A DNA stretch of 64,000 bases from Wurfbainia villosa. Taxonomy: Eukaryota > Streptophyta > Magnoliopsida > Zingiberales > Zingiberaceae. Location of the stretch: contig CM045991.1 of the NCBI GenBank assembly GCA_025175895.1, positions 80,525,174 through 80,589,173 on the forward strand. Direction: 5' to 3'. The notes beneath the pieces were generated by a model, which was not told the origin of the DNA, made no database searches, and was given only the letters and a program-made list of their open reading frames with translations. Positions 21,264 to 32,618 of the stretch are shown piece by piece. A program made the translations under genes and the position numbers. The first letter of the stretch is position 1. Each line of letters opens with the position of its first letter.

Positions 21264-23475
21264 TGTTGGGTTTCCGGTACCGCGGCGTGTGTGTGTTCGA
21301 TCATGTTTCGTAAACATGAGCACAGCGGAAGCAATTAAAAATAATAAATCTATATTTATTACAACACACACAACACATGCATGCATATTACAACAAGTGT
21401 AGACATAACCGTAAATTAAAATTTGCAATAAAAGGAAATTAAACTACGTTATACCTTCCGTATGACGTGTAGCGGGAACGGCATCAACCGGAACGATCCT
21501 CGTAAGAATCGTCTCTATCCGTATCCACGCCGAGCTCCTCGGGATGACTTCGCTAAGTCACGAGCTTCGTCTTCGTACGGGTTACTAGCCTCGTGTTGAA
21601 GACGACGTGATCGAGAGATGATCACGATCCGAATCCAAATTCGGACCTAAAAACAAGTCCTCAAGACTCGCTTCTCCGGAGAGGTATTCGTCAACCGATT
21701 GACGAATCCTTCGTCCTCCACCTCAGAGGATTACCGGAGATCAAATCCCCGGTATGTTAGCCGCTGTCGGATCACTAACCGTCGTCCAAACGACGCTCCG
21801 ACGAGAGGAGAAGAAGCTGTCCAGAAAACTGGACAGCTTGGTGGAGGAGTAGGCGCCGGCCAAAACAAGGAGAGAAAAGGCTCACCTTGATGCCGAACCT
21901 ATAGGAGATCACCGGAGGGTCGCCGGAGGTTCACCGGCTGGAGCTTGGACGTCGGCAACAAGTTGGACGGCGGCACAAGTGGTTTGGGCGGCGGCACAAG
22001 GCTGTTGGCGCCGAAAACTCCAAGGAGGTGGGCGGCAACTAGCTTTAGGGTTTTGGATGATTAGGGTTTAACAATCCCTTAAGCCCTCTTTTATAGAGAA
22101 CTAATTCTCTTAATGGTTAATGGATCATATCCATAAAGCCCGTTAACCCGCTCCATTAGGATAAGTTAAAATAAACCAAACCATGATGGTTTATTTTAAG
22201 TTAAAACGAACCAAACCAACCTTTGGTTCATTCGTTTAATATAAACAAAACCCTTTGGTTTATTCTCATCCATTGGATTAGAACCAAACCATTTTGGTCC
22301 ATCCATTATGTCTTCATAAGACACGGCCCATCCACGCTTCCATTGCGACTGAAACAATTTCATGCTCGCTTTATGTTTGGTCCAACCAAACATAGTTTCT
22401 CTCTCCGAGAATCCCATTCTCAAGCTCGCTTTTAAATCCTTTGGATTACACTCGTTGTGCGTGTGACCAAATAGGTTCTCGGTTTATGTTGGCCGTCTAT
22501 AATTAACCATTAATTATAGAACGATCATGAGTGGCACCTAGTAGTACATCATGATCCCCAATTAACCGAAAAGATCAACTGTTGATCCAGAACTATTTCT
22601 GAAACCCTTCAGTAGCTCGAATGAATCGTGCCCCATTCCCTTCACTCATCTTATACCCACTTGGTTCAGGACATGGTCTATTGTGTCAGTCCCCACTAGG
22701 CTGACTACGTTACACCTAGCCCAAGTATCATTTCCTCGTCCTACGGATTCTAGTTACTCCACATGTATCGAAGAGTACCTTACTCTAAACATGTAATGCT
22801 TTGGCCAAAGACTTTAGTAACAATCCGACGAGAGGCCATGGGTATACATCTCCTCGCAAGGAGTGGTGAATCCTTTATAGGCTATTCAAACACCTTCGAT
22901 CACTTCGACTTATACCCAATCATCCCGGGTCCACATCTCCTTAGATATGTTTGCTTAAGATGTCAAAGCATAAGTCTCCATGATCAAGATGACTTGAATA
23001 CCGCAAGTCAAAGGAACATCGCACTTAAGCCACAGTAAGAACTTCATTGACATATCTATATATGCAGAAAACCATATGAAGTCTTATGGTGGTCACTCCA
23101 ATGAACTAGTTACCATAACTAGCATCCACGATTAACTCGACATCACTATGTCTCCACAAGGAGAATCACCGCTTGGATACACCAAGGAGTATACCTCGTG
23201 CTAGTCTCGGCGAATTGATGGTGTCCAAATCCATCAATTCATCGACTAGGATAATTCCGATACATCACAATTACACATGTAGAGATACTCACTAGTTGTG
23301 ATCCAATCACAAATTCTCTCATCTTGTGAATCGTATCGTGGACATTCAAGAAATGAGTTTAAGATCCAATCAAATACATAAAACATGTATACTCAAATAG
23401 TGAATCTTCATTTATCATATAAATGGTTCATACATAAGGCGATTGCCTTAGGACATCTCTCATATATTACTAACA
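21264..23475 (-). repeat. Family-A LTR (3' LTR of the minus-strand copy)
   Basis: 2,212 bp. On the minus strand it runs TGTTAGTAATATATGAG to GGTACCGGAAACCCAACA. A TATA box (TATAAAAG, minus) lies at 22088-22095. It resembles the LTR at 62752 more than the pair at 32619 and 47988, so two subfamilies are present. Frames such as 22763-23038 and 21699-21890 are LTR sequence. Confidence 0.9.
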
Positions 23476-23490
23476 ATTCCCACTTGGCCT
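23476..23490 (-). promoter_or_regulatory. Family-A polypurine tract
   Basis: On the minus strand AGGCCAAGTGGGAAT abuts the LTR start. Confidence 0.6.
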
Positions 23491-26480
23491 AATGCCAATC
23501 GCTACGGTATCCAATACCATAAGCTCTAACATGACCCTCAAACTTACTTTGAGGTAATGCTTTAGTCAAAGGATCCGCTAAGTTCCTTTCAAAGGGGAAT
23601 TTTCTCGATTTGTATTTCGTTCCTACTTATGATCTCTCGATAAGATGATAGCGCGGCACATGTTTGGATCATTGATGAGACCACATCAAGTTCAGAGATG
23701 AACTTCTTGATCCAAACCGCTTCCTTTGCGCCTAAAGCCGCAATGTATTCTCGCCTTAGTGGCGAATTCGCTATAGTGTCAAGCTTGGAACCTTTCCAAC
23801 TTATTGCGCCCATTCCTGTGAATACATACTTACTCAAGACATGGAATCATCCTTGTCATTCGGATCCGCATCCGTATACCCACGTATCACCATGTACCCT
23901 TCTCCATATATTAGAACACATCCTTAGTTCTTCTTAAGTACTTAAGCATCGTCTTCCCGCCAATGATCCATTCTGGATCGGATTGGTATCTGCCGTGACA
24001 CTCGTGAGCGTACGATACATCGGGCCTCGACATACATAACATAGCATACATGATAGATCCTATTGCATGCATAGGGAATCTTACTCATGCAAATCCTCTC
24101 GCCTTCGTGGCGGACACATAGACTTGAAGATGTACCCCATGCCCGATGGGTAGGAAACCTTTCTTGGATTCCGACATGCTAAACCTCTTTAGCACTCGGT
24201 CCTATATATGTAGATTGCGAAGACCAAGCAACCGTTTCGATCTATCTCTATAGATCTTAATCCCGAGGATGTAGGTTGCTTCTCCTGTGTCTTTCATGGA
24301 GAATGTCTTGGATAACCAAACCTTCACTGATCAGTAAGATTGAAACATCGCTTCCTATAAGTAGTATGTCATCGACATACAATACTAGGAACACGATCGC
24401 ACTCCCACTAACCTTCTTGTACACACAAGGTTCGCGGATTTTGTGAGAAATCAAACTTTTGATCGTCTCATCAAAACGGATATTCCAGACTCTGGATGCT
24501 TGCTTCAATCCATAAATGGATCGCAATTTGCATACCTTGGTTTTATCAATCGATGTGAAACCTCAGTCAGTATCATATACATGTCCTCGAAAGGTTTCCA
24601 TTAAGGAAAGTTGTTTTCACATCCATCCGCCATATCTCATAATCATAATGAGCCGCTATGGCGGAGCATCCGAATGGATTTAAGCATAGCTACAGTAATA
24701 GGTTTCGTCATAATCAACACCTTGTTTTTGACGATATCCTTTCGCCACCAATCTAGCCTTATAGGTAATCACATTACCATCCATGTCGGTTTTCTTCTTG
24801 AAAACCCACTTGCACCCTATAGGCTTTATGCCTTCAGGTGGGTCAACCACGTTCCAAACTTGGTTTTCGTACATGGAATCCATTTCCGACTTCATGGCAC
24901 CAAGCCACTTATCCCTTTCTGAACTTGTCAGCACTTCTTCATAACTGGTAGGCTCCTCATCATCAATGAGTAACACGTCGTTCGATTCACTTACGAGAAA
25001 TCCATATCTCTCAGGAATATTGCGTGTTCTACCATATCTACGAAGATGTGGTGTTACAATAGGTCCAGCCGATTGCTCATCACTATGAGTTGTCGGCTGT
25101 TGTGCTTCACCAGGTATCTCATCAATGTCTATTTGAGTCTCTCAAGCCTCCTCAAGCTCAACGATACTCCCACTGTTTTCTTGCAAGAGAAACTCTTTCT
25201 CTAGAAACACAGCATGCCTTGAAACAAACACCTTTTGTTCCACAGGATGATAGAATTGGTAACCCCTTGTTTCCTTAGGGTATCCAATAAATAGACATTT
25301 ATCAGACTTAGCATCCAGTTTGTCTGATACAGTCCGCTTCACATAAGCAGGACAACCCCATATCTTCAAGTAAGATACATGAGGTTTCTTACCATTCCAT
25401 ATCTCATATGGAGTAGTTGAGACTACCTTGGTAGGCATTCTGTTTAACAAGTAAACAGCTGTCTAAAGTGCATAACCCCAAAAGAACTTGGGAAGAGTCT
25501 CATGATTCATCGTTGACCTGACCATGTCCAATAAGGTCCGGTTACGCCTCTCAGATACACCATTATGCTGTGGTGTATAGGGCGGAGTCCATTGAGACAA
25601 TATGCCATTGTCTCTTAGATAATCAAGAAACTCTTGACTTAAGTATTCACCACCTCGATCCGATCGAAGTATTTTAATACTTTTGTCATGTTGTTTCTCT
25701 ACTTCATTTCTGAATTCTTTGAACCTTTCAAAGGCTTCAGACTTGTGTTTCATCAAGAACACATACCCAAACCGTGAGTGATCATCGGTGAAGGTAATGA
25801 AGTAGCTATAGCCTCCTAAAGCTTGAGTTGACATAGGTCCACATACATCAGTATGTACTAGACCTAGTAACTCTCCCACTCGTTCACCTTTTCCAGTAAA
25901 AGGTAACTTAGTCATCTTGCCTTTTAAGCATGATTCGCATGTATCGTATGAATCTAATTCAAACGATTCCAGAATTCCACATCGATGTAATTCGGACATG
26001 CGTTTCTTGCTTATATGGCCAAGACGACAATGCCACATATAGGAGTCTATGTGATTATCCTTTCGAGCACGCGTGTTGCTCGCTTCGATATTGAAAATGT
26101 CATCCGATACGCCCAACGTATAAATGCCATTACTCAAAGTTCCAGGTTCCATAAAGTACGCCATTCAAAGTTATATAACAACAATTGTTACTAAACGTTA
26201 AATGGAAACCATTTCTATTTAAGGAAATAGAAACAATGTTCTTTATTAGAGAAGGAACATAATAGCAATTGTCCAGCCCAAGACTAGTCCACTAGGAGCT
26301 TCAAAGAATAAGTTCATGGCGAGCAAAGAACCTTTGCTACATTGCCAACTCGCAAATTTGACTCCCATCTTACAAGTCTTCTTCTATTCCTTAGCCCCTG
26401 TATGTCATTACATATTTGTGATCTACAACCAGTATCCAATACCCAACTGTCTAAGGAAATATAATGACAATCAATAACGA
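23491..26480 (-). pseudogene. pol: Family-A pol: protease, integrase, RT, RNase H (broken)
   Basis: In minus-strand order: protease core SWVLDTGC near 26440; integrase 26164-25463 with WHCRLGH and CESCLKGKMTKLPF (HHCC finger), HTDVCGPM, RSDRGGEYL and SERRNRTLLDM (DDE residues present); the integrase tail 25450-25142; RT from 24976 (WVFKKKTDMDGNVITYKARL) to 24257 with LYVDDILL; RNase H remnants 23837-23589. A stop separates 25463 from 25450. RT is interrupted between about 24680 and 24526 and beyond 24257, and RNase H is frameshifted. The integrase is the best preserved of the family here, but the polyprotein cannot be made whole. Confidence 0.85.
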
Positions 26481-27296
26481 AGATACCTGTATATGATTGG
26501 GCATCGGATTACTTCTTCTTCTTCATGGACTCAAGACAAATCTTGCAGTTTCTTCGCCAGTGGCCTTCCTTGCCACAATGATGGCAAGTGCCCTTTTGCG
26601 CTGGTTCCGCCTTCTTTGCCTTTTTCTTTCCTTTCTTCTGTTCTTTTGCCTTCCTCTTAGAACCTTTCTTTGAGGAATCAATTCAATGAACCGCCTTTCT
26701 CCTCATGCTTCATGTAAGGCTCCATCTTTAGCATATTGAGGAGCTCGAATGGTGGATTCCAATTTGTTCATCCGATAGTTCATCACAAATTGTAGAAACT
26801 CTTGGGCAAACAATGCAAAATTAAGTCAATACTTAACTCATGATCCATCACAAAACCGAGGGTAGCTAGCGCTCGATGTACTGCTCATCTTTAGCACAAA
26901 CGCGCACTCTGAGAGACCTTCTTGCATCTTCGTAGTGAAGAGGAGCCTAGAGACCTCGAACCTTTCGGATCTCGCTTGCTCATCGAACAACTCATGAAGA
27001 TGGAAGACCATAGTATTAGCATCCATATGCTCATGCTACTTTTGCAGCTCAGGTACCATCGCCGCTAGCATGATGCAACTCGCCAGCTCAGAATCTGCCA
27101 CATGTTTCTGATAGACCAACATTTGGTCTGGAGTTGCATCGTCCTTAGGACGGTCAGGAAGAGGCTCTTCAAGGACATATGCAAGCTTTTCCGCCTTGAG
27201 ACCAATTCTCAGGTTTCTAAGCCAGTCCAAGAAGTTAGGCCCAGTCAGTTTGTTCGAATCCAAAATAGTGCGCAAATTCAAAGACGTCATGATCAA
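26481..27296 (-). pseudogene. gag: Family-A gag with CCHC knuckle (broken)
   Basis: The ATG near 27296/27290 opens MTSLNLRTILDSNKLTGPNF, the usual start of this copia gag type. It continues LDWLRNLRIGLKAEKLAYVL, and after a stop at 27036 the frame resumes at 27026 (VFHLHELFDEQARSERFEVS). A Lys-rich stretch and the knuckle C-x2-C-x4-H-x4-C lie near 26610-26560. Frameshifts near 26880 and 26700 break it. Gag would package the element RNA. Confidence 0.8.
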
Positions 27297-27550
27297 TTTA
27301 TTGACCTAGAAATACAAAACGAGCATATATGAGAAAATGATTTTAAAATGCATCAATATACATTTATAAATCCCATTCATTTTTCGAATTTCAAAAACCC
27401 CAAAATCACTTCGGGAGATCGTAGGTCCATCTCCGAATGGGATGATATCCATCATAGTTATGAACAACCTTGGAGAGAGTCCAACAAGCCATTCATAACT
27501 ACGACGGTAGGTATCAACTATACCGATTGCATATCACGATATGCAACTAT
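27297..27550 (-). promoter_or_regulatory. Family-A leader remnant with one hairpin
   Basis: Leader sequence upstream of gag, cut at 27550. It keeps one copy of the family hairpin, TTGGA-GAGAG-TCCAA as read on plus (27470-27484). The other three copies known from 35321-35732 are lost with the truncation. Confidence 0.7.
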
Positions 27551-29251
27551 CTTATTCGATTAGAGTGGTCTCTTGAACAAACCCTTTGTTCAAGCAACCT
27601 AACTCTTTTCCTCGACTAGCCACGGAATAGATGATTTACGGATCACCGGTTTTTGTGTTTATCTTCGGAGTCCAAGTAAATTAGCCACATGTAATTACAT
27701 ACATAATACAAATAAACAAAAGGAAACCAAAACAAGAATTATACCTCTTGGCCTTCTATTGTATGTCCGATCCTCCTCTTGGACGTTGTGTGGGCAAAGA
27801 TCCTCCAAGAGATGAAGCCTCCTAGATCATGTATCTTCCTTTCCTTGTTCACTCAGAACAAAGGAAGATAATAAGCTCCCTTCTTCTCCTATCTAGTTCC
27901 GGACACAATCCTTTTGGAGAAAGATCAAACCTCTTTCTCCTCTTTGTTGTTGCGGCCGGCCACCAAGGAGAGGGAGACGGAAGATGGGCGCTGGCCAAAC
28001 AAAGAAAGACGAGCAAAGCCTTGCCCTAGTTGCCGCCGGACAAAGCTTGAGGAAGAAAGGAGATGGGTGCCGGCCAAGAAGAGAAGGAAGATGTGATATG
28101 GGCGCCGGCTAACAAAAGAATGAAGAGCAAAGCCTTGCCCTAGTTGCCGCCCAAAGCCTCTCCAAACCCTAGCCGCCCAAGCCAAAGAGCAAAACCCTAA
28201 TCCTTTCAATTGCTCTTTCCGCCCAAGCCCTAGCCCTCCTTTTATAGAGCTAGGCTTAAGCCTCCTTTCAATCTCCACCATCAGATCTAGGGATTCAATT
28301 TCCATCGTCGGATCTAGGGTTTCATTTTCCACCGTCGGATCTAGGCATAATGAGGGTTTTAATAGTCTACAATAGGGACCATGAGGAGTTGGATCTTGGC
28401 CACCCAATGGATCTAGCCCACATAAAGTCCGATCCATTAATGATAATCCATTCCACTAGAGGATTATCATTGATCTACCTCACCAACCCCCATAAATAAA
28501 TATGGGCTCCATATATTAATTGTACAAATATCTCCCCATGTTTAAGATCTCGAATATCCGTCAATTAATTAATTTACTAACAATAAATTAATCAACATCG
28601 TTCCAGTTACATGTGCTATAATTCTCCTAAGGTGAGCACTTCCTCCCTTATGACCAAGTCCATAGGGTTGGACATAAAACTCCTCAAGGGGACATCATCA
28701 TCCTAATATATAGGACACGATTTCCTCCCATAATCAATGGCACACCATGTAAATAATATCATTTCTCAACTTACCGAGCCTATCGATTTAATCTATAAAT
28801 CTCGCCCATTGGTAAATCAAAGAAATAAATACTAAGTAAATGTGCCCATTATTATATCGGGATTAAGAGAATGTACACCATAATATCCGAGGGCCGATTC
28901 AATTATGTAGTCAACAATAAATTGAATCACCTCTAAGTCGGTCCTGCTCAATACACACAAAGTGTACTAGTGTAATTCTATGGTCAAGACAAACCAATAC
29001 CAAATTACACTACAACCATACCAATGGTTTGTCCAAAACTATCTCGGTTGTGAGCCTCTACTTATACTCTACAAGGAATTGATAACATGATATCCCATGT
29101 GACACTACACACCATATTATCTACAATGTAATGTATCAGACAATATGCAAAACCATAAATATGCAAACAATGATCATGTGATTCTTATTTCAAAAAAAAA
29201 GATGTTCATACAAAAGTTAGACTTTTCAGTATACATCCCAACAGAGGATAA
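27551..29251 (-). repeat. Family-B LTR, minus strand, truncated at its 3' end
   Basis: On the minus strand it starts TGTTGGGATGTATACTG (29251) and runs about 1.7 kb. The last ~130 bp found in the full family-B LTRs are missing, replaced at 27550 by family-A leader. A TATA box (TATAAAAG, minus) lies at 28239-28246. It could be a solo LTR or the 5' LTR of a deleted element. The frame 28437-27925 is LTR sequence. Confidence 0.85.
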
Positions 29252-29383
29252 GACAGTAATGTTAGTTGATTCCTCAAAGAAAGGTTCTAAGAGGAAATCA
29301 AAGGAACAACAAAAGGGGAAGAAGAAGGCTAAGAAGGAAGAACCAACTCAAAAGGGCACTTGCCATCATTGTGGCAAGGAGGT
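29252..29383 (+). pseudogene. gag: Family-A gag piece (Lys-rich to CCHC), left half of split copy
   Basis: It reads VMLVDSSKKGSKRKSKEQQK then GTCHHCGKE, matching 36500-36640 of the nested copy. The frame continues after the family-B element at 58419 (DHWRRNCKIYLES), so B inserted inside the zinc knuckle. Its left side is lost at the B LTR ending at 29251. Confidence 0.85.
29379..29383. repeat. Target-site duplication of family-B element, left copy (GGAGG)
   Basis: GGAGG here and at 58414-58418 bracket the element exactly. Confidence 0.95.
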
Positions 29384-31273
29384 GTTGGGATGTATACTGA
29401 AAAGTCTATCTTTTGTATGAACATCTTTATTTTGAAATAAGAATAACATGATCATTGTTTGCATATGTATGGTTATGCATTTTTTCTAATACATTACATT
29501 GTAGATAACATGGTGTGTAGTGTCACACGGGAGATCATGTTATCAATTCCTTGTAAAGTATAAGTAAAGGCTCACAACCGAGATGGTTTTGGACAAACCA
29601 TTGGCATGGTTGTAGTGTGATTTGGTATTGGTTTGTCTTGACCATAGAATTACACTAGTGCACTTTGTGTGTATTGAGCAGGACCGACTTAGAGGCGATT
29701 CGATTCATTGCTGACTACATAATTTAATCGGACCTCAGATATTATATTGTACATGCTCTTAATCCCGATTTAATAACGGAAACATATACTTAGTATTCAT
29801 TTCTTTGATTTACCAATGGGCGAGATTTATAGAGTAAATCGATAGGCTCGGTAAGTTGGGAAATGATATTACTTATATGGTGTGTCATTGATTATAGGAG
29901 GAAACCGTGTCCTATATGTTAGGATGATGATGTCCCCTTGAGGAGCTCATAAGGTTCATCATGTAAACCCTGCAGGTGGACTTGGTCCGGGATGATGATA
30001 AGGTTGAGTGGTATTACTCATGGAGTTAGATGTTCATTAATTAATTGTCAGTAAATTAATTAATAGATGGACATTTGAGATTTTAAACATGGGGAGATAA
30101 ATGTACAAATAATATATGGAGCTCATATTAATTTATGGGGGTTGGTGAGGTAGATTAATGATAATCCTCTAGTGGAATGGATTATCATTAATGGATCGGA
30201 CTTTATTTGGGCTTGATCCATTGGGTGGCCATGATCCAACTCCTTCTCATGGTCCCTATTGTAGCCTATTAAAACCTCATGGAGCCTAGATCCAATGATG
30301 GAAAACAAAACTCTAGATCCAATGGTGGAGATTAAATCTCTAGATCCGATGATTGAGATTAAATCTCTAGATTCGACGGTTGAGATTAAATCCCTAGAAC
30401 CGACGGTGGAGATTAAAAGGAGGCTTAAGCCTAACTCTATAAATATGGGCTTAAGGCTTGGGCGTGAAGATGAATTAGAGAGATTAGGGTTTTTCTTCCT
30501 TGGCTTGGGCGGCAAGGAAGAAGTGGGCGGCTAGGGTTTTTGGAGGTGTCTTGGGCAGCCACAATTAAGGAAAGTTTCTTCTTCCTTAGGTGTTGATGGT
30601 GCCCTTCCTTCTCCTCTCCACCTTGGTCGGCACTCAACCTATTCCTCTTCTTCTCCTTGGCTGGTGGAAACAAGGGCAAGGGTTGTTCCTTGGAGCTCTT
30701 GGCTGGCACCCACATCTCCTTGTTCTTCTCCTTGGCCGGTGGCAAGCACCAAGCTTGGAGCTTGGTGGTCGGTTAAAGGAAGGAGAAGAGTTTTGTTTCA
30801 TATTCTTACTTTTGTTTGGAGCGAGCAATGAAAGGAAGATTGGTGATCTAGGAGGCTTCGACTTTTGGAAGATCATCGCCCACACGATGTCCAAAAAGAG
30901 GAAGGACATACAATAGAAGATCGAGAGGTATAACGCTTGTTTATATTCTTTTGTATTATGTCTATAATTGTTTGTCAATTATATGCATGTTGTATATTTT
31001 GTTTTGTGGCTAAATTAACTTGGACCCCGAATACAAACACAAAAGCCGGCGATCCGTACATCGTCTATTCCGCGGCTAATCGTAGAATAGAGGTTGGTTG
31101 CTTGAACAACAAATTTGTTCAACTGACCACTCTAATCGAATAGCACGATGATGAAATGTTAGCTTGGGTAATCCCTCCTTGTCATGGATAAATTTGTTTT
31201 ATCTGGGGACGTAGAAGGGATCGCCATGAACAAGCGACCGAGTTAAAGTGGGAAGCGAAGTTTCCTACCTTCA
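29384..31273 (+). repeat. Family-B 5' LTR
   Basis: Starts TGTTGGGATGTATACTG and ends TTTCCTACCTTCA, directly followed by the PBS. TATA box at 30438. A short imperfect repeat (GATCCGACGGTTGAGATTAA-like, 30290-30415) occurs in four to five copies; the frames at 30123-30745 reflect it. Confidence 0.93.
30438..30445 (+). promoter_or_regulatory. Family-B LTR TATA box
   Basis: TATAAATA, conserved in the 3' LTR at 57571-57578. Confidence 0.6.
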
Positions 31274-31275
31274 AG

Positions 31276-31288
31276 TGGTATCAGAGCC
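31276..31288 (+). promoter_or_regulatory. Family-B primer-binding site
   Basis: TGGTATCAGAGCC two bases after the LTR end; initiator Met-tRNA type. Confidence 0.9.
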
Positions 31289-32330
31289 ACGGTTTCCGGT
31301 TTTATGTGTTTAGGATTCGATTACTTTTATGCACTTTTCATATATTATATGTGCCAGATAATAGTAGGATGTGCGTAGGTTAACTTTTTGGTTGCGTGCA
31401 TAGGATCCAACTATTATGGCTATATGTGTGTATGTGATTGTATGTGTGTAATTGTATATTTTGTTGAATCCTCGGGGTTGACGAGGTTAGTATTTAATTT
31501 TTGTAATTAGATACGGCATTGTTTAGCCACTCTTTTTATTTTAGTTTACTTTCGATCTAGATTTCATGTACACTCCCTCGTGGAGTATAGGATCGATGGA
31601 TGTAAATTAAAAAAGTTTTTTTTCTCGGATTGGATCTCCGGATGGCTTGTACATGGCGTAGGGAGGAGCGGACGAGACAGCGATACGAAGGGAGGCATAT
31701 TGAAGACAAAAGCCATAATAGTTGGAAAATATTTCTTTTTCTTATTTATTGCTTATTATTTGATATGCATGTCGTAGGCTAGAAAATTCCTCAACTTTGA
31801 ATTACTAAGTGGGAGAGGGATATTTTATAAATTCCCACGGCCTCCATTACGATTTGACAAGTGATGCAAACAAACTTGCGCGTTGACTCTGAGTACCTTC
31901 CTCCACATCGAATGAGTTTGTTTGTATATTACAAGGTCGAATATGGTTATAGGAAATTATTAAGGAGCGTGTGTACTTCCCCATCGGAAGGCACATAACC
32001 CGAGATAATTACATTGGTACCGAGTAATGGTGAACACATAGATGCAAATAGGAGTATCCTCCCCATCGGAGTCACTGCTCTTATTTGTAGGGCCAAAGAG
32101 GAACCAACTATTAATTTTATTTGTCAAAAATTTAGGTTGACAAGATAGTAAAATTAATGGGTAAAACCTCCTCTTAAAAATGTAGAATTCGTATACGTCC
32201 ACACTATCGTGGCATACGATATTCTCGATGTTTTGAGGTGTTGGTTGATTTTAAAATTTTATTGTTTGAGGAATCAATAATTTTTTAAAATCTAATGTTT
32301 TGATCTATGTGATTCTTAGGTTTTTTCAAA
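31289..32330 (+). promoter_or_regulatory. Family-B leader with four short hairpins
   Basis: Non-coding leader. Perfect small stems: CCTCG/CGAGG (31470-31486), ACTCC-CTCGT-GGAGT (31572-31586), CTTCC-CCATC-GGAAG (31976-31990) and CTCC-CCATC-GGAG (32059-32071). The last two share the loop CCATC. The role is inferred from the similar arrangement in family A and Siv1. Confidence 0.45.
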
Positions 32331-32618
32331 ATGACTTTCAACCCGCTTGTTGTGATACTGAGAGAAAATAAACTTACTGGACCCAATTATGTTGATTGGA
32401 AGAGGAATCTTGACATTGTCTTGACTGCTGAGGAATACAAATATGTACTCCTCGAAGAGTGCCCTTTTAAGCCTGAATGATGATTCTGGGGAAAAGGAGA
32501 AGGAGAGTTATAAGAAGTGGATCAAGGCCGATGAGATAGCACAGTGTTACATTTTGGCATCTATGTCAAATGTACTGCAACATCAACATCAAGCCATGCC
32601 CACTTCCTATGACATGAT
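32331..32618 (+). pseudogene. gag: Family-B gag N-terminal part, interrupted
   Basis: The ATG at 32331 opens MTFNPLVVILRENKLTGPNY and VDWKRNLDIVLTAEEYKYVL, the usual copia gag start; a TGA at 32478 follows. A +1 shift restores the frame as DDSGEKEKESYKKWIKADEI and ILASMSNVLQHQHQ. The frame stops at YDM, where the family-A LTR begins at 32619. The remaining gag resumes at 52980 after a gap of roughly 40 residues compared with related gags. Confidence 0.8.

Larger units (their letters stand above)
21264..27550 (-). mobile_element. Family-A copia element, minus strand, 5' LTR lost
   Basis: In element orientation (right to left) it has a truncated leader, gag, protease, integrase, RT, RNase H, polypurine tract and 3' LTR. 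The leader stops at 27550, where a family-B LTR is joined, so the PBS and 5' LTR are gone. It is the same family as the plus-strand copies at 29252, 32619 and 58414. The left flank CAAAG cannot be matched because the other end is missing. Confidence 0.9.

Noticed and set aside
22763..23038. Frame repeated at 33064, 48434 and 63197
   Set aside because: Repetition reflects the family-A LTR, not a gene family.
27925..28437. 170-codon minus-strand frame
   Set aside because: Inside a family-B LTR; the composition comes from LTR repeats and it is not kept in the other B LTRs.
31187..31290. tRNA gene suggested by GTATCAGAGCC sequence
   Set aside because: It is the short primer-binding site complementary to a tRNA end; no cloverleaf is present.
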